DNA from: Gottfriedia acidiceleris
GTDB lineage: Bacteria; Bacillota; Bacilli; Bacillales; Bacillaceae_G
Length of the DNA: 64,000 nucleotides
Reading direction: 5' to 3'
NCBI RefSeq assembly: GCF_002128425.1
Contig: NZ_NESS01000003.1
Coordinates: forward strand, 62,001-126,000
The notes under the pieces were generated by a model, which saw only the letters and a program-made list of their open reading frames with translations, was not told where the DNA came from and searched no databases. The first letter of the stretch is position 1, and the number at the start of each line of letters is the position of its first letter. This document shows positions 36,351 through 44,985 of the stretch, piece after piece. The position numbers were made by a program, and so were the translations under genes.

Positions 36351-37031
36351 TTAAAAAGACCGTGCAAGACGGAATCCAAGGTCGTCTATGCAAAATGACG
36401 GATGGCTACGACGACGACATGAAGCGCCACAACCTCTTGCTACCTCTGCCCAGCTACCACCTCGAAAAATTCGGTAGGACCCATAGACCTGTTCATCATA
36501 TAAATCCCAACACCACTCCCAAACATTTCCTAACATATCATATAGACCCCATGCATTCGCTTCCTTTCTTCCAACTTCATGTATTTTATCTCCAGAATTT
36601 TCATTATACCAGGCAATTTTATCAAGTTCACCGTATCTATAACCCGTCGTCCCTGCTTTACACGCATATTGCCACTCTGCTTCTGTAGGAAGTCTATAAC
36701 CATCTGATTCCCAATCACAAAATATGTTTTCACCATCATTACTTATTGAATAACACTCTTTCAGTCCTGCTTTCTGTGAAAGTAGATTACAAAAAGAAAT
36801 TGCATCATTCCAAGAAATATTCACAACTGGTTTTAGATCTATGACAAAAGTATTAAGTGATGTATTTGTTATAGTATTGTATATACCCATAGTTACAGGA
36901 TACTGGGCAAAAAGGAATGGTTTTATTTCAGTTTTCCATTTACTTTTTATTCTATCGTCTCTTAATTCTATATTTCCCCCTGGAATTTTTACCATTTGAT
37001 AGTCAATGTAACTCTTAATTTCATTTGACAC
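36351..37031 (-). CDS. SUMF1/FGE-fold protein without the catalytic Cys pair
   Basis: A 226-residue protein of the formylglycine-generating-enzyme-like fold: VKIPGGNIELRDD, VNISWNDAISFCNLLS, YRLPTEAEWQYACKAG, LGNVWEWCWD, RGGSW and DLGFRLAR. In true FGE the segment after RGGSY carries Cys-x4-Cys. Here RGGSWAEVARGC keeps only the second position, so sulfatase maturation is unlikely. GTG start at 37031 behind AGGAGG. Related proteins act as C-type-lectin-like or ergothioneine-type domains. The partner is unknown, and no sulfatase is adjacent. Confidence 0.85.
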   Translation of the reverse strand: MSNEIKSYIDYQMVKIPGGNIELRDDRIKSKWKTEIKPFLFAQYPVTMGIYNTITNTSLNTFVIDLKPVVNISWNDAISFCNLLSQKAGLKECYSISNDGENIFCDWESDGYRLPTEAEWQYACKAGTTGYRYGELDKIAWYNENSGDKIHEVGRKEANAWGLYDMLGNVWEWCWDLYDEQVYGSYRIFRGGSWAEVARGCGASCRRRSHPSFCIDDLGFRLARSF

Positions 37032-37146
37032 TCTGTCTTCCTCCTAATGCTCATGATTTAATAAAAATCACCTCGTTAAGAACTATAAGATCAATTCAAA
37101 AAAATACGTTGGTATTTTGTAGATAAAAATCCATTAGTAAAATAAA

Positions 37147-37212
37147 AACGTCTGCAAATCAGCATATTCGTTATACAATAAACGCATGCGTTAGTTCAAT
37201 AAGATATTTATT
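37147..37212. repeat. dispersed hairpin repeat copy
   Basis: AAAAACG-TCTGCAAATCAGCA forms an imperfect hairpin and is followed by ACGCATGCGTTAGTTCAATAAG, the tail shared with the other copies of the family. Confidence 0.55.
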
Positions 37213-37267
37213 ATCTATGTGTTATAAAGTTAATAATGCTTACCAAGTTGGGGGCTCTAATCGTTTA

Positions 37268-37573
37268 TTACGTCATGCACCAACATAATGGATCAGTTCC
37301 ACCACAATGAGGGCAACACCCTCCTGTATAAGTAATTCTAATTTGATCTGAATGAAGTACATAATAATCAGTAATAGGTTCAACGCCAGGGATCACTATC
37401 CCACCTGGAATCTCCGGTAACTTGACCTCCCGCACTGTCATGTCAGACCACTTGCCGATCCAGGAACAAATACTGCACTTTAATATCTCTTCCGAACAAA
37501 TCGGAGCAATTTGGATGACAATAATACATTCTCTACTATTTGTATTACCATTAGGACAATCGTGTACTTTCAC
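37268..37573 (-). CDS. hypothetical Cys-rich protein
   Basis: About 101 residues from a GTG at 37573, preceded by AGAGGTGGAG; a longer frame to 37609 lacks a site. It contains Cys pairs in LKCSICSW and GGCCPHCGGTDPLCWC, which suggest two small zinc-ribbon-like knuckles, and a Pro/Gly-rich middle (LPEIPGGIVIPGVEP). No named family is recognised. It stands alone between the SUMF1 gene and the mmu operon. Confidence 0.55.
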   Translation of the reverse strand: MKVHDCPNGNTNSRECIIVIQIAPICSEEILKCSICSWIGKWSDMTVREVKLPEIPGGIVIPGVEPITDYYVLHSDQIRITYTGGCCPHCGGTDPLCWCMT

Positions 37574-37704
37574 GAATCTCCACCTCTCATCAAATTTAAA
37601 ACTTTTCAAGTACCTTCTTTTTATTATTCTTTTTAACAGTCAATTAGTCCTTTTTAATAAAATAGAGGATAATCAAATGATTACCCTCTAAATGTTGTAA
37701 AACC

Positions 37705-37786
37705 AACGCATGCGTTAGCCATCCATGAATCCTCAGATTCACAACAGTGAATGGAAGCTTATTTCGTACTCCCATGGTAGTTGAAT
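37705..37786. repeat. inverted-repeat copy A (partner at 43201-43278)
   Basis: The reverse complement of this segment is about 85% identical by eye to 43201-43278. Both contain TTCAACTACCATGGGAG, ATTCACTGTTGTGAAT and end near the GCGTTAG tail of the hairpin-repeat family. The open frame across it is probably accidental. Confidence 0.65.
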
Positions 37787-37881
37787 AACTTTCAGCAATA
37801 TGAACTATTTTTTGAATAACTAAATTAACCTCTTCGTTAACTTTAATTACGAATAAATAGTCCGTTTCACCTTCAATTGGT

Positions 37882-38835
37882 TCAATACTCGGAAGAACGC
37901 CACTTGTTCGATATCTCCTCAATGTGATAAGGTGTCGTTCTGCAGCATCCACCTATTAAACGTGCACCTGCTTGGTACCATTCTTCAGATTGAATATCCA
38001 ACACGTTACATTGTTCATGACCATGCCATGTTTTTGTTTCTGGATTATAAGTTTCACCAGAGTTTGGATAAACAATAATCGGTTTTTTAGTGTTTGCCCT
38101 CAACTCTTGTATTGCACCAGTCACAACGGTTACTGGCGCACAATTGATGCCTATCGCTACAATTTGTTCACTTTTCTCAAAAACTCGTGCACACTCTACG
38201 AGTTTCATACCTTCACTTATCTCTTTCTCATTTTTTAACGAAAAAGAAAGCCACGCATATGTTTCTGGATACTCACGTAATAATGTATCTAATACTCTTG
38301 CTTCTTGCAAGGAAGGGATCGTTTCAAATGCCAATAGATCTGCACCTGCTTCAATTAACGCTGACATTCTCGAACGGTGAAAGTCTGCTAATGTTTTATC
38401 TGTCACACCATAGTTGCCTACATACTCTGAACCATCTGCAAGGTAAGCCCCGTACGGCCCAACCGATGCAACAACCAATGGTTTAGGCCTATTCGTTTGC
38501 TTATTTTCCTTCCAAAAATCATCTCTTGCCCTTCTTGCAAGTAACACCGTTTTCTTAATTAATTCCAAAGCTTCCTGTTCTTGTATTCCACGCGCGGAAA
38601 AACCACTAATAGTAGCTTGATAGCTTGCTGTTATGGCACAGTCCGCACCAGCACGAAAATAGTCCGAATGAACCTGATAAATAAGTTCCGGATTTTCTAG
38701 TAACACACGTGCCGACCAAAGGGGATCGTCCAAATTACATCCATGCGCCTCCAATTCTGTAGCTAATGCTCCGTCAAGAAGCATAATGGAATGTTGGGAT
38801 AAAATAGCATCAATTGGATTGACTTTGTTCGACAT
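37882..38835 (-). CDS. mmuM: homocysteine S-methyltransferase
   Basis: A 317-residue protein with [14 protein letters not shown] at the N-terminus, a Cys-containing IGINCAPV and the zinc-site pair IGGCCRTTP at the C-terminus, all diagnostic for MmuM-type enzymes. It transfers a methyl from S-methylmethionine to homocysteine, giving two methionines. Its start overlaps the mmuP end by 26 bases, behind AGAGGGG, so the two are coupled. Transcription is under the SAM riboswitch ahead of mmuP. Confidence 0.93.
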   Translation of the reverse strand: MSNKVNPIDAILSQHSIMLLDGALATELEAHGCNLDDPLWSARVLLENPELIYQVHSDYFRAGADCAITASYQATISGFSARGIQEQEALELIKKTVLLARRARDDFWKENKQTNRPKPLVVASVGPYGAYLADGSEYVGNYGVTDKTLADFHRSRMSALIEAGADLLAFETIPSLQEARVLDTLLREYPETYAWLSFSLKNEKEISEGMKLVECARVFEKSEQIVAIGINCAPVTVVTGAIQELRANTKKPIIVYPNSGETYNPETKTWHGHEQCNVLDIQSEEWYQAGARLIGGCCRTTPYHIEEISNKWRSSEY

Positions 38836-40219
38836 AATCTACGCCCCTCTTTTTTAAATTTTTTGTTAGATAATAACTTCCATAGCAAAACAAAATAAAC
38901 GGTATGCCGCAATATAAGGCAATTCTCTGTGTTGGATCGAATGCAATTCCAATACACGATGCCAGACAAAGGATAAAAGAAGCAATTGGTACTAATGGAT
39001 ATAGTGGTGTGCGATAAATCAAGTCCTTTTCAGAATTTCCTTCTTTCAAAAATTGTCTGCGAAATAGGAACTGGGAAGCACTAATACTCATCCAAACTAC
39101 AACTACTGCTAGACCGGAAATGGAAACAAGTACGATATAGATAGTATCTGGTGCCACAATACTTGAGAGCAAAGCCAAAGCTCCACCCACCATGCTGAAA
39201 ATGACGGCGTTGATTGGAACACCTTGCTTCGTCATTTTTCCAAAAATCGGAGATATCGTATTCTTATTAGCAAGCGACCAAAGCATTCTAGAAGAGGCAT
39301 AAAGGCCTGAGTTTGCCGCAGATAAAATAGCTGTTAAGATAACGAAATTCATTATGTCAGCTGAATATGGCACCCCAATTCGTTCTAGAACTGCAACAAA
39401 AGGGCTCTCTAATACACCAGCATCGGAAATAGGCAATAACGCAGATAAAACAAAAATCGTTCCTACAAAAAAGATGATCAATCTCCACAGAGTAGTTCGA
39501 ATGGCCTTCGGTATCATTTTTTCCGGGTTCGCGGTTTCTCCAGCTGCAATGCCTATTAATTCTGTTCCCGAAAAAGCAAAATTAACCGCAAGCATGGTCA
39601 TTATAATGCCCGTAGCACCATGAGGAAATAAACCTCCACTTGTAAAATTAGAAAATAATGGTGCTGCTTTTGAATGACTCATCGGAAGCAACCCTAGCAT
39701 TGCCGCTGCTCCTAAAACAATAAAAATCACAATAGCTATAACCTTTATCGATGAAAACCAAAATTCGGATTCGGCGAAAAATTTAACAGTCATGACATTT
39801 AATACAAAGATCAAAATGGCAAAAATAGCACTCCATATCCAAACATTAATCGATGGAAACCAACGCTTCATAAGTAATCCTGCGGCTGTAAATTCAGAAC
39901 CTAAAGCAACAGTCCAAGTTAACCAATACAACCAGGCTACTGTATACCCTGTACCCGGTCCAATGTATTTAACTGCATAACTGTGAAATGAGCCCGTTTC
40001 AGGCATATGTACGGAAAGCTCTCCTAAACATAGCATGACTAGATAAACCACTAGCGCACCAATCAGATAGGATAGTATTGTTCCAAACGGGCCAGCTTGT
40101 TGAATAGTGTAGCCCGAGCTTAAGAATAAGCCAGTTCCAATCACCCCACCAAGTGATAGCATGACTAAATGACGTGCTTGCATGTTCCTTTGAAATTCTT
40201 GCCCATTTTTGTTCCCCAT
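38810..40219 (-). CDS. mmuP: amino acid permease, S-methylmethionine type
   Basis: A 469-residue AAT-type APC permease with 12 helices and the family start [21 protein letters not shown] plus the helix-3 element [16 protein letters not shown]. Its coupling to mmuM and the S-box leader point to S-methylmethionine (or another methionine-pool compound) as substrate. An AGGAG precedes the ATG. It matches the mmuP-mmuM arrangement known in Bacilli and E. coli. Confidence 0.9.
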   Translation of the reverse strand: MGNKNGQEFQRNMQARHLVMLSLGGVIGTGLFLSSGYTIQQAGPFGTILSYLIGALVVYLVMLCLGELSVHMPETGSFHSYAVKYIGPGTGYTVAWLYWLTWTVALGSEFTAAGLLMKRWFPSINVWIWSAIFAILIFVLNVMTVKFFAESEFWFSSIKVIAIVIFIVLGAAAMLGLLPMSHSKAAPLFSNFTSGGLFPHGATGIIMTMLAVNFAFSGTELIGIAAGETANPEKMIPKAIRTTLWRLIIFFVGTIFVLSALLPISDAGVLESPFVAVLERIGVPYSADIMNFVILTAILSAANSGLYASSRMLWSLANKNTISPIFGKMTKQGVPINAVIFSMVGGALALLSSIVAPDTIYIVLVSISGLAVVVVWMSISASQFLFRRQFLKEGNSEKDLIYRTPLYPLVPIASFILCLASCIGIAFDPTQRIALYCGIPFILFCYGSYYLTKNLKKRGVDYVEQSQSN

Positions 40220-40252
40220 TTCTACTCTCCTTTAGTTACTATCCAGAAAAAA

Positions 40253-40410
40253 CAAAAAACGCACTCTAAAAAAGAGTGCGCTACTGACAAATAAAAACGG
40301 AAGCTCTCATCTATCAGGTTATCACCCGCTGGAATTAGCACAGTGTCTACATAAGCAGACCTGTTGCTGAGGCTTCAAAGGGCCAGTCCCTCCACCTCTC
40401 TGGATAAGAA
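40253..40410 (-). promoter_or_regulatory. SAM-I (S-box) riboswitch with terminator
   Basis: On the minus strand the leader begins CTTATCCAGAGAGGTGGAGG and continues GACTGGCCCTTTGAAGCC, TCAGCAAC and GATAGATGAGAG, the conserved S-box elements. An intrinsic terminator (GCGCACTCT/AGAGTGCGT, then T6) ends 34 bases before mmuP. SAM binding should terminate transcription; low SAM permits expression of mmuP-mmuM. Confidence 0.95.
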
Positions 40411-40550
40411 ATATTTTTTTATAACCATATCAATCCATTCGATAATTGTCAAGATAATTTGATTTTTTTTAAAAATTATCAATTATTGATTTACTATTTT
40501 ATCATTTCTTATGCAACTAAACTGCCAAATACCTAAATAATAAAGTAGGG

Positions 40551-40891
40551 AAATCTCTCACCACACGGGGGCATCGCATTTTCCTTCAAGACATACCCTG
40601 CACCATCACGTTATAAGCCACATTTCCTCGTTCTGACTTCTAAAGAAAATGCCATTTTAGTGGGCTTCCTCACTCTTCGAAAAGTCGCCAACTTACTCCG
40701 CCGCCGTGCTTCACACTTCTTGCATTAGGGTCTATCTTTTCGTCTACGGGTCTCTCGATTTACCGCATCTCCTTCAGACAATACCTCGCGATAATGCCCT
40801 AGATTAGACTTCTCGAGCTAGGTCAGTCTCCTCGAGTATGGATTTTCACCATCTGGAATTCATAATTTTATCCTTCATCCAGTCGTTACAC
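40551..40891 (-). mobile_element. group II intron 5' fragment (no reverse transcriptase, no domain V)
   Basis: This GC-richer block reads on the minus strand from GTGTAACG (intron-like GUGYG start at 40891) through GGTGAAAATCC, GGCGGAGTAAGTTGG, TTTCGAAGAGTG, GATGGTGCAGGGT and TGAAGGAAAATGCGATGCC to GTGTGGTGAGAGATTTC. These are the single-stranded and helix elements of domain I to early domain IV in Bacillus group II introns as I know them. The multidomain ORF and the catalytic domain V are absent, so it cannot splice. Another structured RNA is the main alternative. Confidence 0.55.
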
Positions 40892-40920
40892 CGAAGTGTC
40901 GTCTCTGTCTAAATAAAATA

Positions 40921-41028
40921 ATTGAAGGGCGCTGACTAATCAGCACCCTATGCGACTGCCCATCGCACAAAAAGCAGCCAATGGCTGCTCTTGATCTTCA
41001 ACTATCGCATTACGTTAGTTGATTAAGA
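40921..41028. repeat. hairpins and dispersed-repeat copy
   Basis: GGGCGCTGA/TCAGCACCC (40927-40949) and AAGCAGCC/GGCTGCT (40972-40989) are hairpins. The latter is followed by GATCTTCAAC...TTAGTTGATTAAG, the tail of the dispersed family. Confidence 0.6.
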
Positions 41029-41069
41029 ACTACAAAAACAGACTGGCCATTGAATTAAAGATATAAATA

Positions 41070-41632
41070 TTTATCCAGAGCATGGATTAAATAAAGACCA
41101 ATTCTATGAATATACAAGACAAGCAATCTTTTCAATCGCTGAGTCACTCAACATTGTTTGAGTGCTTTTATTTGTAGGTAAAAGTTAAAATGATTCTATT
41201 AAGTCAGAATTAGAGAACGATAAATATTTAACAACTCATAAAGAGGTGAAAGACTTTAAAAGACTCGAAATAGCTTACGCTAATTCTTCTTTAAATGTCG
41301 ATTAATATTAATTCTTTATAGATAAATTATCTCTAGCTCGGAAAGATCAAAAAGTTACAACGTTTAATGAAGAGCTAATCAAAAAAACTTATAGAAGTAA
41401 GAAAGAAAATGAAAAAAAAGGTCAATTCGATTCAAAATAAATATTATAGTGATGAGCAAAAAAAATCGCAGTAGATAAAGAAGATAATGAAAATACGATT
41501 ATTACTTACATTGTTAATGCAGTTAAAGATTTTAATCGCCAGCAAAGAGCAGTCGAACGTACGATACTGTAAAGGTTTTAGACGCTTTTGCAGGTGATAT
41601 AACTGTTGAATAGGTGTATGTTAAGTCGGGAA
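41070..41632 (+). pseudogene. decayed gene(s), unknown function
   Basis: Several coding-like stretches on the plus strand are broken by stops and frame changes: EHGLNKDQFYEYTRQAIFSI; ENDKYLTTHKEVKDFKRLEI; LSLARKDQKVTTFNEELIKK; NAVKDFNRQQRAVERT joined by a shift to TVKVLDAFAGDITVE and a stop. A hairpin (AACGTTG/CAACGTC, 41632-41656, then T-rich) follows. Amino-acid composition looks like a cytoplasmic helical protein. I do not recognise the family. Confidence 0.4.
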
Positions 41633-41939
41633 AACGTTGTTATATCAACGTCTTTATTAAAACCGGAAATTACTCGAAATGGATTTTACAACCGATTTTA
41701 AAAACGTACTAATTTCGGAATGAACACTGATTTTACAACTGAATAGTAAGTAAATCTTGATAATAGCATTAAAACTTTTTAATTTATGTAAACTTCACAT
41801 GAATAGAATATGCATAATTTTTATTCTTTTTTGGAAATGTAAAATTGTACCGTTTATTAAGAAGAAATGTGGAAAAATGAGAAGTAATGAGCCTTCAGAA
41901 AGTAGTAATCCTGAATTGTGAATAAGGAAGTGACCTGCG

Positions 41940-43043
41940 ATGATTACTAGCCCCAAAGACCGTATTACAACAATTCAAGTAGTTGTTATCATTATCAATT
42001 ATATACTTGGAACGGGAATTCTAACCTTGCCACGAGCAGCTACAGAGAAAGTGAAAACACCAGATACCTGGTTAACTGTAATTTTAGGCGGGCTGATTGC
42101 GATGGTGGCAGGAGTTATTATGGTCAAATTAGGACAACGGTTTCCCGGAAAAACCTTTTATCAATACAGTCAAGAAATTGTAGGGAAATGGATGGGTAAG
42201 TTACTAAGTCTAATCCTTGTATGTTATTTTGTAATGATGGGTGGATTTCATATCTGTGCATTAGTAGAAGTAACAAGTTTATTTTTGTTGGAAGGTACCC
42301 CAACTTGGGCCATCGCGATGCCATTTATGTGGATAGGTCTCTATTTAATTATGGGCGGCATAAATCCGATTGCCCGTCTGTTTGAAATTATTCTCCCTAT
42401 TACGGTCGGCATTTTTTTGGTGGTTTCTTTTATGAGTTTTAAAATATTTGAAGTGGATAATCTGCGCCCGGTACTGGGGTTGGGGATCATGCCCGTACTA
42501 AAAGGAATCAAAACAACGGCTCTCTCATATATAGGTTTTGAAAGCCTGTTGATTATAATGGCGTTTATGAAACAGCCAAACCAAGCAGTAAAAGCTGTTT
42601 TAGTTGGAATTTTCATCCCACTGATCTTTTACTTGATAACTATCGTAATGGTCATCGGTGGACTATCCGTCGATGGTGTGGTAACCAAAACTTGGCCAAC
42701 GATTGATCTCATGCGAAGTTTTGAAATGCCTGGTTTGCTATTTGAACGGTTTGAGTCCTTGTTACTTGTAATATGGATTATGCAAATGTTTACTTGCTTT
42801 AACGTTAGTCATTATGCTGCTTCTTTGGGGCTTGCCCAACTCTTTAAAAAAAACATTCATCCATTTATGTTTGGCTTGCTTCCGGTTATTTATATCATTT
42901 CCATGACCCCGAAAAATACGAATGACCTATTTAAACTTGGGGATACGATGGGCAATGTTGCGTTTTTTTTATTTGGTATACAACTGCCACTACTTCTGCT
43001 TGTCTTAAAATTGAAAAAGAGGAAGTATAAAGCAAAATCATAA
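41940..43043 (+). CDS. spore germination protein, GerB family (endospore permease)
   Basis: A 367-residue membrane protein with ten predicted helices and the GerAB/GerKB start (ITTIQVVVIIINYILGTGILTLPR). It has the usual LARLFEIILPI-type segment, here PIARLFEIILPITVG. GerB subunits sit in the spore inner membrane as the germinant-binding part of Ger receptors, with A and C partners. Here no gerA is adjacent and only a gerC stub follows, so its role is doubtful unless it works with distant subunits. A GAAGTGACC leader gives a weak Shine-Dalgarno. Confidence 0.88.
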   Translation: MITSPKDRITTIQVVVIIINYILGTGILTLPRAATEKVKTPDTWLTVILGGLIAMVAGVIMVKLGQRFPGKTFYQYSQEIVGKWMGKLLSLILVCYFVMMGGFHICALVEVTSLFLLEGTPTWAIAMPFMWIGLYLIMGGINPIARLFEIILPITVGIFLVVSFMSFKIFEVDNLRPVLGLGIMPVLKGIKTTALSYIGFESLLIIMAFMKQPNQAVKAVLVGIFIPLIFYLITIVMVIGGLSVDGVVTKTWPTIDLMRSFEMPGLLFERFESLLLVIWIMQMFTCFNVSHYAASLGLAQLFKKNIHPFMFGLLPVIYIISMTPKNTNDLFKLGDTMGNVAFFLFGIQLPLLLLVLKLKKRKYKAKS

Positions 43044-43093
43044 CAAAGTATGGTTTCTTTTAGTCTTACTGTTAGTTCTTTTGCTTCTGTCTC
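43022..43093 (+). pseudogene. gerC N-terminal stub
   Basis: Overlapping the gerB end, GAGGAAGT precedes ATAAAG where an ATG would be expected. The frame then reads KQNHNKVWFLLVLLLVLLLL and SLIRC before a stop. This is a lipoprotein signal with lipobox-like LIRC, as in Ger(x)C proteins, which normally follow gerB. Loss of the start codon and an immediate stop make it a remnant. Confidence 0.4.
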
Positions 43094-43200
43094 TTATTAG
43101 GTGTTAGAACAACAACGAAATTGTTGTATTAAACTTAAGGCGAAAAGTTTTAAAGTACAATGGAATGAATTTACAGAAGATGCCTGGTACGTTTGATCGC

Positions 43201-43278
43201 TATTCAACTACCATGGGAGAGCGATATAATCTTCCATTCACTGTTGTGAATCACTGATTCATGGGTGGCTAACGCAAT
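43201..43278. repeat. inverted-repeat copy B (partner at 37705-37786)
   Basis: The segment is the reverse-complement partner of 37705-37786. It is followed by GCTTTAGTTGAATAAC and a near-perfect palindromic hairpin (AGGAACTGAT/ATCAGTTCCT, 43300-43321). Confidence 0.65.
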
Positions 43279-43393
43279 GCTTTAGTTGAATAACAGATTA
43301 GGAACTGATTGATCAGTTCCTATTTTCTTATTTAATAGGATAATTAAAGGAACAATCTAATATATTTTATAAATCTATTATTAGGAGAAAGTA

Positions 43394-43690
43394 ATGCCAA
43401 TTATTAAACATGACCAATTTATAAAAGCACCTATTGATATATGTTTCAATCTTGCAAGAATTGTTAGTGTTCACACGCAAACTACTTATAGAACAAAAGA
43501 AAAAGCTGTTGGTGGTGTGACAGAGGGATTATTAGAACAAGGGGATTTTGTTACCTGGGAGGCAATTCATTTTGGTATAAAACAAAAATTAACCGCTAAA
43601 GTGATTTTAATGGAAAAACCCAAGAAGTTTGAAAATGTTATGATCAAAGTTTCCCTCCAAGTGGAATTTTTAATAGATTCTACTTTAGAG
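43394..43690 (+). pseudogene. SRPBCC/START-like protein, truncated
   Basis: The reading starts well (GGAG Shine-Dalgarno, IIKHDQFIKAPIDICFNLAR, VHTQTTYRTKEKAVGGVTEG, GDFVTWEAIHFGIKQKLTAK, KFENVMIK), which is the N-terminal half of SRPBCC-type coenzyme Q-binding-like proteins in Bacilli. After about residue 90 the homologous C-terminal half is missing and the frame runs into antisense sequence of the small gene at 43722. It is probably inactive. Confidence 0.65.
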
Positions 43691-43721
43691 GGAAAATTTT
43701 ATTCATCCATTTTCTACCAAA

Positions 43722-43862
43722 CTATTCTTCTTCAAATTCATCAACGTCTATATCTTCAAATTCAATTTGTTCATAGAAATGCTCATTTTTTTCACCATTA
43801 AAAACTACAATTATAGTTTTTGTATCAAATAGATTGATTCCAGTACTTAGATTATGTTTCAT
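43722..43862 (-). CDS. small acidic hypothetical protein, 46 aa
   Basis: MKHNLSTGINLFDTKTIIVV, then FNGEKNEHFYEQIEFEDIDV and an acidic DEFEEE end. Its ATG overlaps the TGA of the preceding small gene (ATGA), so translation is coupled. The acidic C-terminus is typical of small regulatory or antitoxin-like proteins, but no family is recognised. Confidence 0.5.
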   Translation of the reverse strand: MKHNLSTGINLFDTKTIIVVFNGEKNEHFYEQIEFEDIDVDEFEEE

Positions 43863-44014
43863 TGTTCTAATCCACTTAATTTTAGATATAGAACTTGTAA
43901 AAAAGTTTTATATTGTTTAATAGTGGATTCTGAAATTTGATATTTTTCACCGTTTGTTATTAAAAATTCCAATAGCTGCTCAATCGTAATAGGAAGTTCA
44001 AATTTGTTTTTCAA
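43859..44014 (-). CDS. small hypothetical protein, 51 aa
   Basis: The TTG start at 44014 lies six bases after AGAGGTG. The peptide (MKNKFELPITIEQLLEFLIT, NGEKYQISESTIKQYKTFLQ) looks like one or two helices. It is coupled by ATGA to the acidic 46-residue gene, so the two make a mini-operon of tiny, oppositely charged proteins next to an IS remnant. A toxin-antitoxin or plasmid-type function is possible; nothing in the sequence proves it. Confidence 0.5.
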   Translation of the reverse strand: MKNKFELPITIEQLLEFLITNGEKYQISESTIKQYKTFLQVLYLKLSGLEQ

Positions 44015-44109
44015 TAAAATCACCTCTAGAATGTATTTTTCGAAATTTATTCCGCGCAATACAATCGCATTTATTTTTTAAAATTCCTTCTTAGAAAATA
44101 AATTTTTTT

Positions 44110-44802
44110 ATGGGTAATAAAATTGAAATAATCGATTTTAGTGTAAGTAATCAATTATCCTTCGTAGAAACACTGGTTAAACTCACTAACTATGAAATAG
44201 ACGTAAGAGAGAAAAACATGTTTCATTCGATGGTTAAAGTGGGAGCATTTCCCCACTTAAAAGAAGTGAGTGATTTTAGTTTTGAATTCCAACCAACAGT
44301 TAATAAACAACAAATCCTTGATTTTTTGACCTTACGTTTTATCGAAGAAAAAGAAAATATTGTATTTTTAGGTCCTAGTGGAGTTGGAAAAACACATTTA
44401 GCTACCGCAATCGGAATCGCAGCAGCTAAAAAGAGAACAAGTACGTACTTTATAAAATGTCAGGAATTACTTCAGCAATTAAAAAGAGCTAGGATTGAAA
44501 ATCGATTAGAATCACGGTTAAAGCATTATACAAAATATAAACTACTTAATATTCATGAAATAGGCTATTTGCCGATTGACGCGGAAGATGCGAAGTTATT
44601 CTTTCAATTGATAGACCTACGATATGAAAAGCGAAGTACGATCCTAACAACGAATATTAATTTCAAATCGTGGGATGAAATCTTTCAAGATACCAAACTA
44701 GCCAACGCCATTTTAGATCGGGTACTACATCACGCAACAGTAGTAACAATTGTTGGTGAATCATACCGAATTAAGCAACATATTTCGAAAGAGAATGAGT
44801 GA
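44110..44802 (+). CDS. IstB-like ATPase (IS21-family helper), orphan
   Basis: A 230-residue AAA+ protein with Walker A GPSGVGKTHLATAIG and the IstB helices KAKRTSTYFIKCQELLQQLKRA-like. The Walker B region reads LLNIHEIGYLPID where IstB normally has LLIIDEIGYLPLD, so the magnesium-binding Asp is His. Its N-terminus differs from standard IstB and no istA lies upstream. The end at 44811 continues into TGTACATG/GTTGACATTTATAG, typical of an IS21 right end. It is probably a non-mobile remnant. Confidence 0.8.
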   Translation: MGNKIEIIDFSVSNQLSFVETLVKLTNYEIDVREKNMFHSMVKVGAFPHLKEVSDFSFEFQPTVNKQQILDFLTLRFIEEKENIVFLGPSGVGKTHLATAIGIAAAKKRTSTYFIKCQELLQQLKRARIENRLESRLKHYTKYKLLNIHEIGYLPIDAEDAKLFFQLIDLRYEKRSTILTTNINFKSWDEIFQDTKLANAILDRVLHHATVVTIVGESYRIKQHISKENE

Positions 44803-44906
44803 TTTTGTGCATACTTAAATAATCAAAAATGTACATGTTTAGGTTGACATTTATAGGGCATTATTACCTTTAAAAATTTGTACATTTATTGCAATTCACA
44901 TCAAAA

Positions 44907-44962
44907 AACTGCATTTAAGCAGCTTTAATCTTCAACTAAAGCGCCAGTTAATTCAATAAGAA
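44907..44962. repeat. dispersed hairpin repeat copy
   Basis: ACTGCATTTAAGCAGCTTT forms a hairpin and is followed by AATCTTCAACTAAAGCGCC and AGTTAATTCAATAAG, the best-preserved copy of the family. Confidence 0.65.
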
Positions 44963-44985
44963 ATTTTAAATTAAGTGGTTTAACC

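Noticed and set aside
36351-37031. SUMF1 protein as a second sulfatase maturase
   Set aside because: The first catalytic Cys is absent and there is no sulfatase next to it.
37644-37952. 102-codon minus-strand frame overlapping the mmuM end
   Set aside because: It starts inside mmuM, has no Shine-Dalgarno and runs through the inverted repeat. The matching copy at 43.2 kb does not keep the frame, so it is not a gene.
40551-40891. GC-rich block as rRNA or tRNA gene remnant
   Set aside because: No rRNA signature segments or cloverleaf are visible; group II intron elements fit better.
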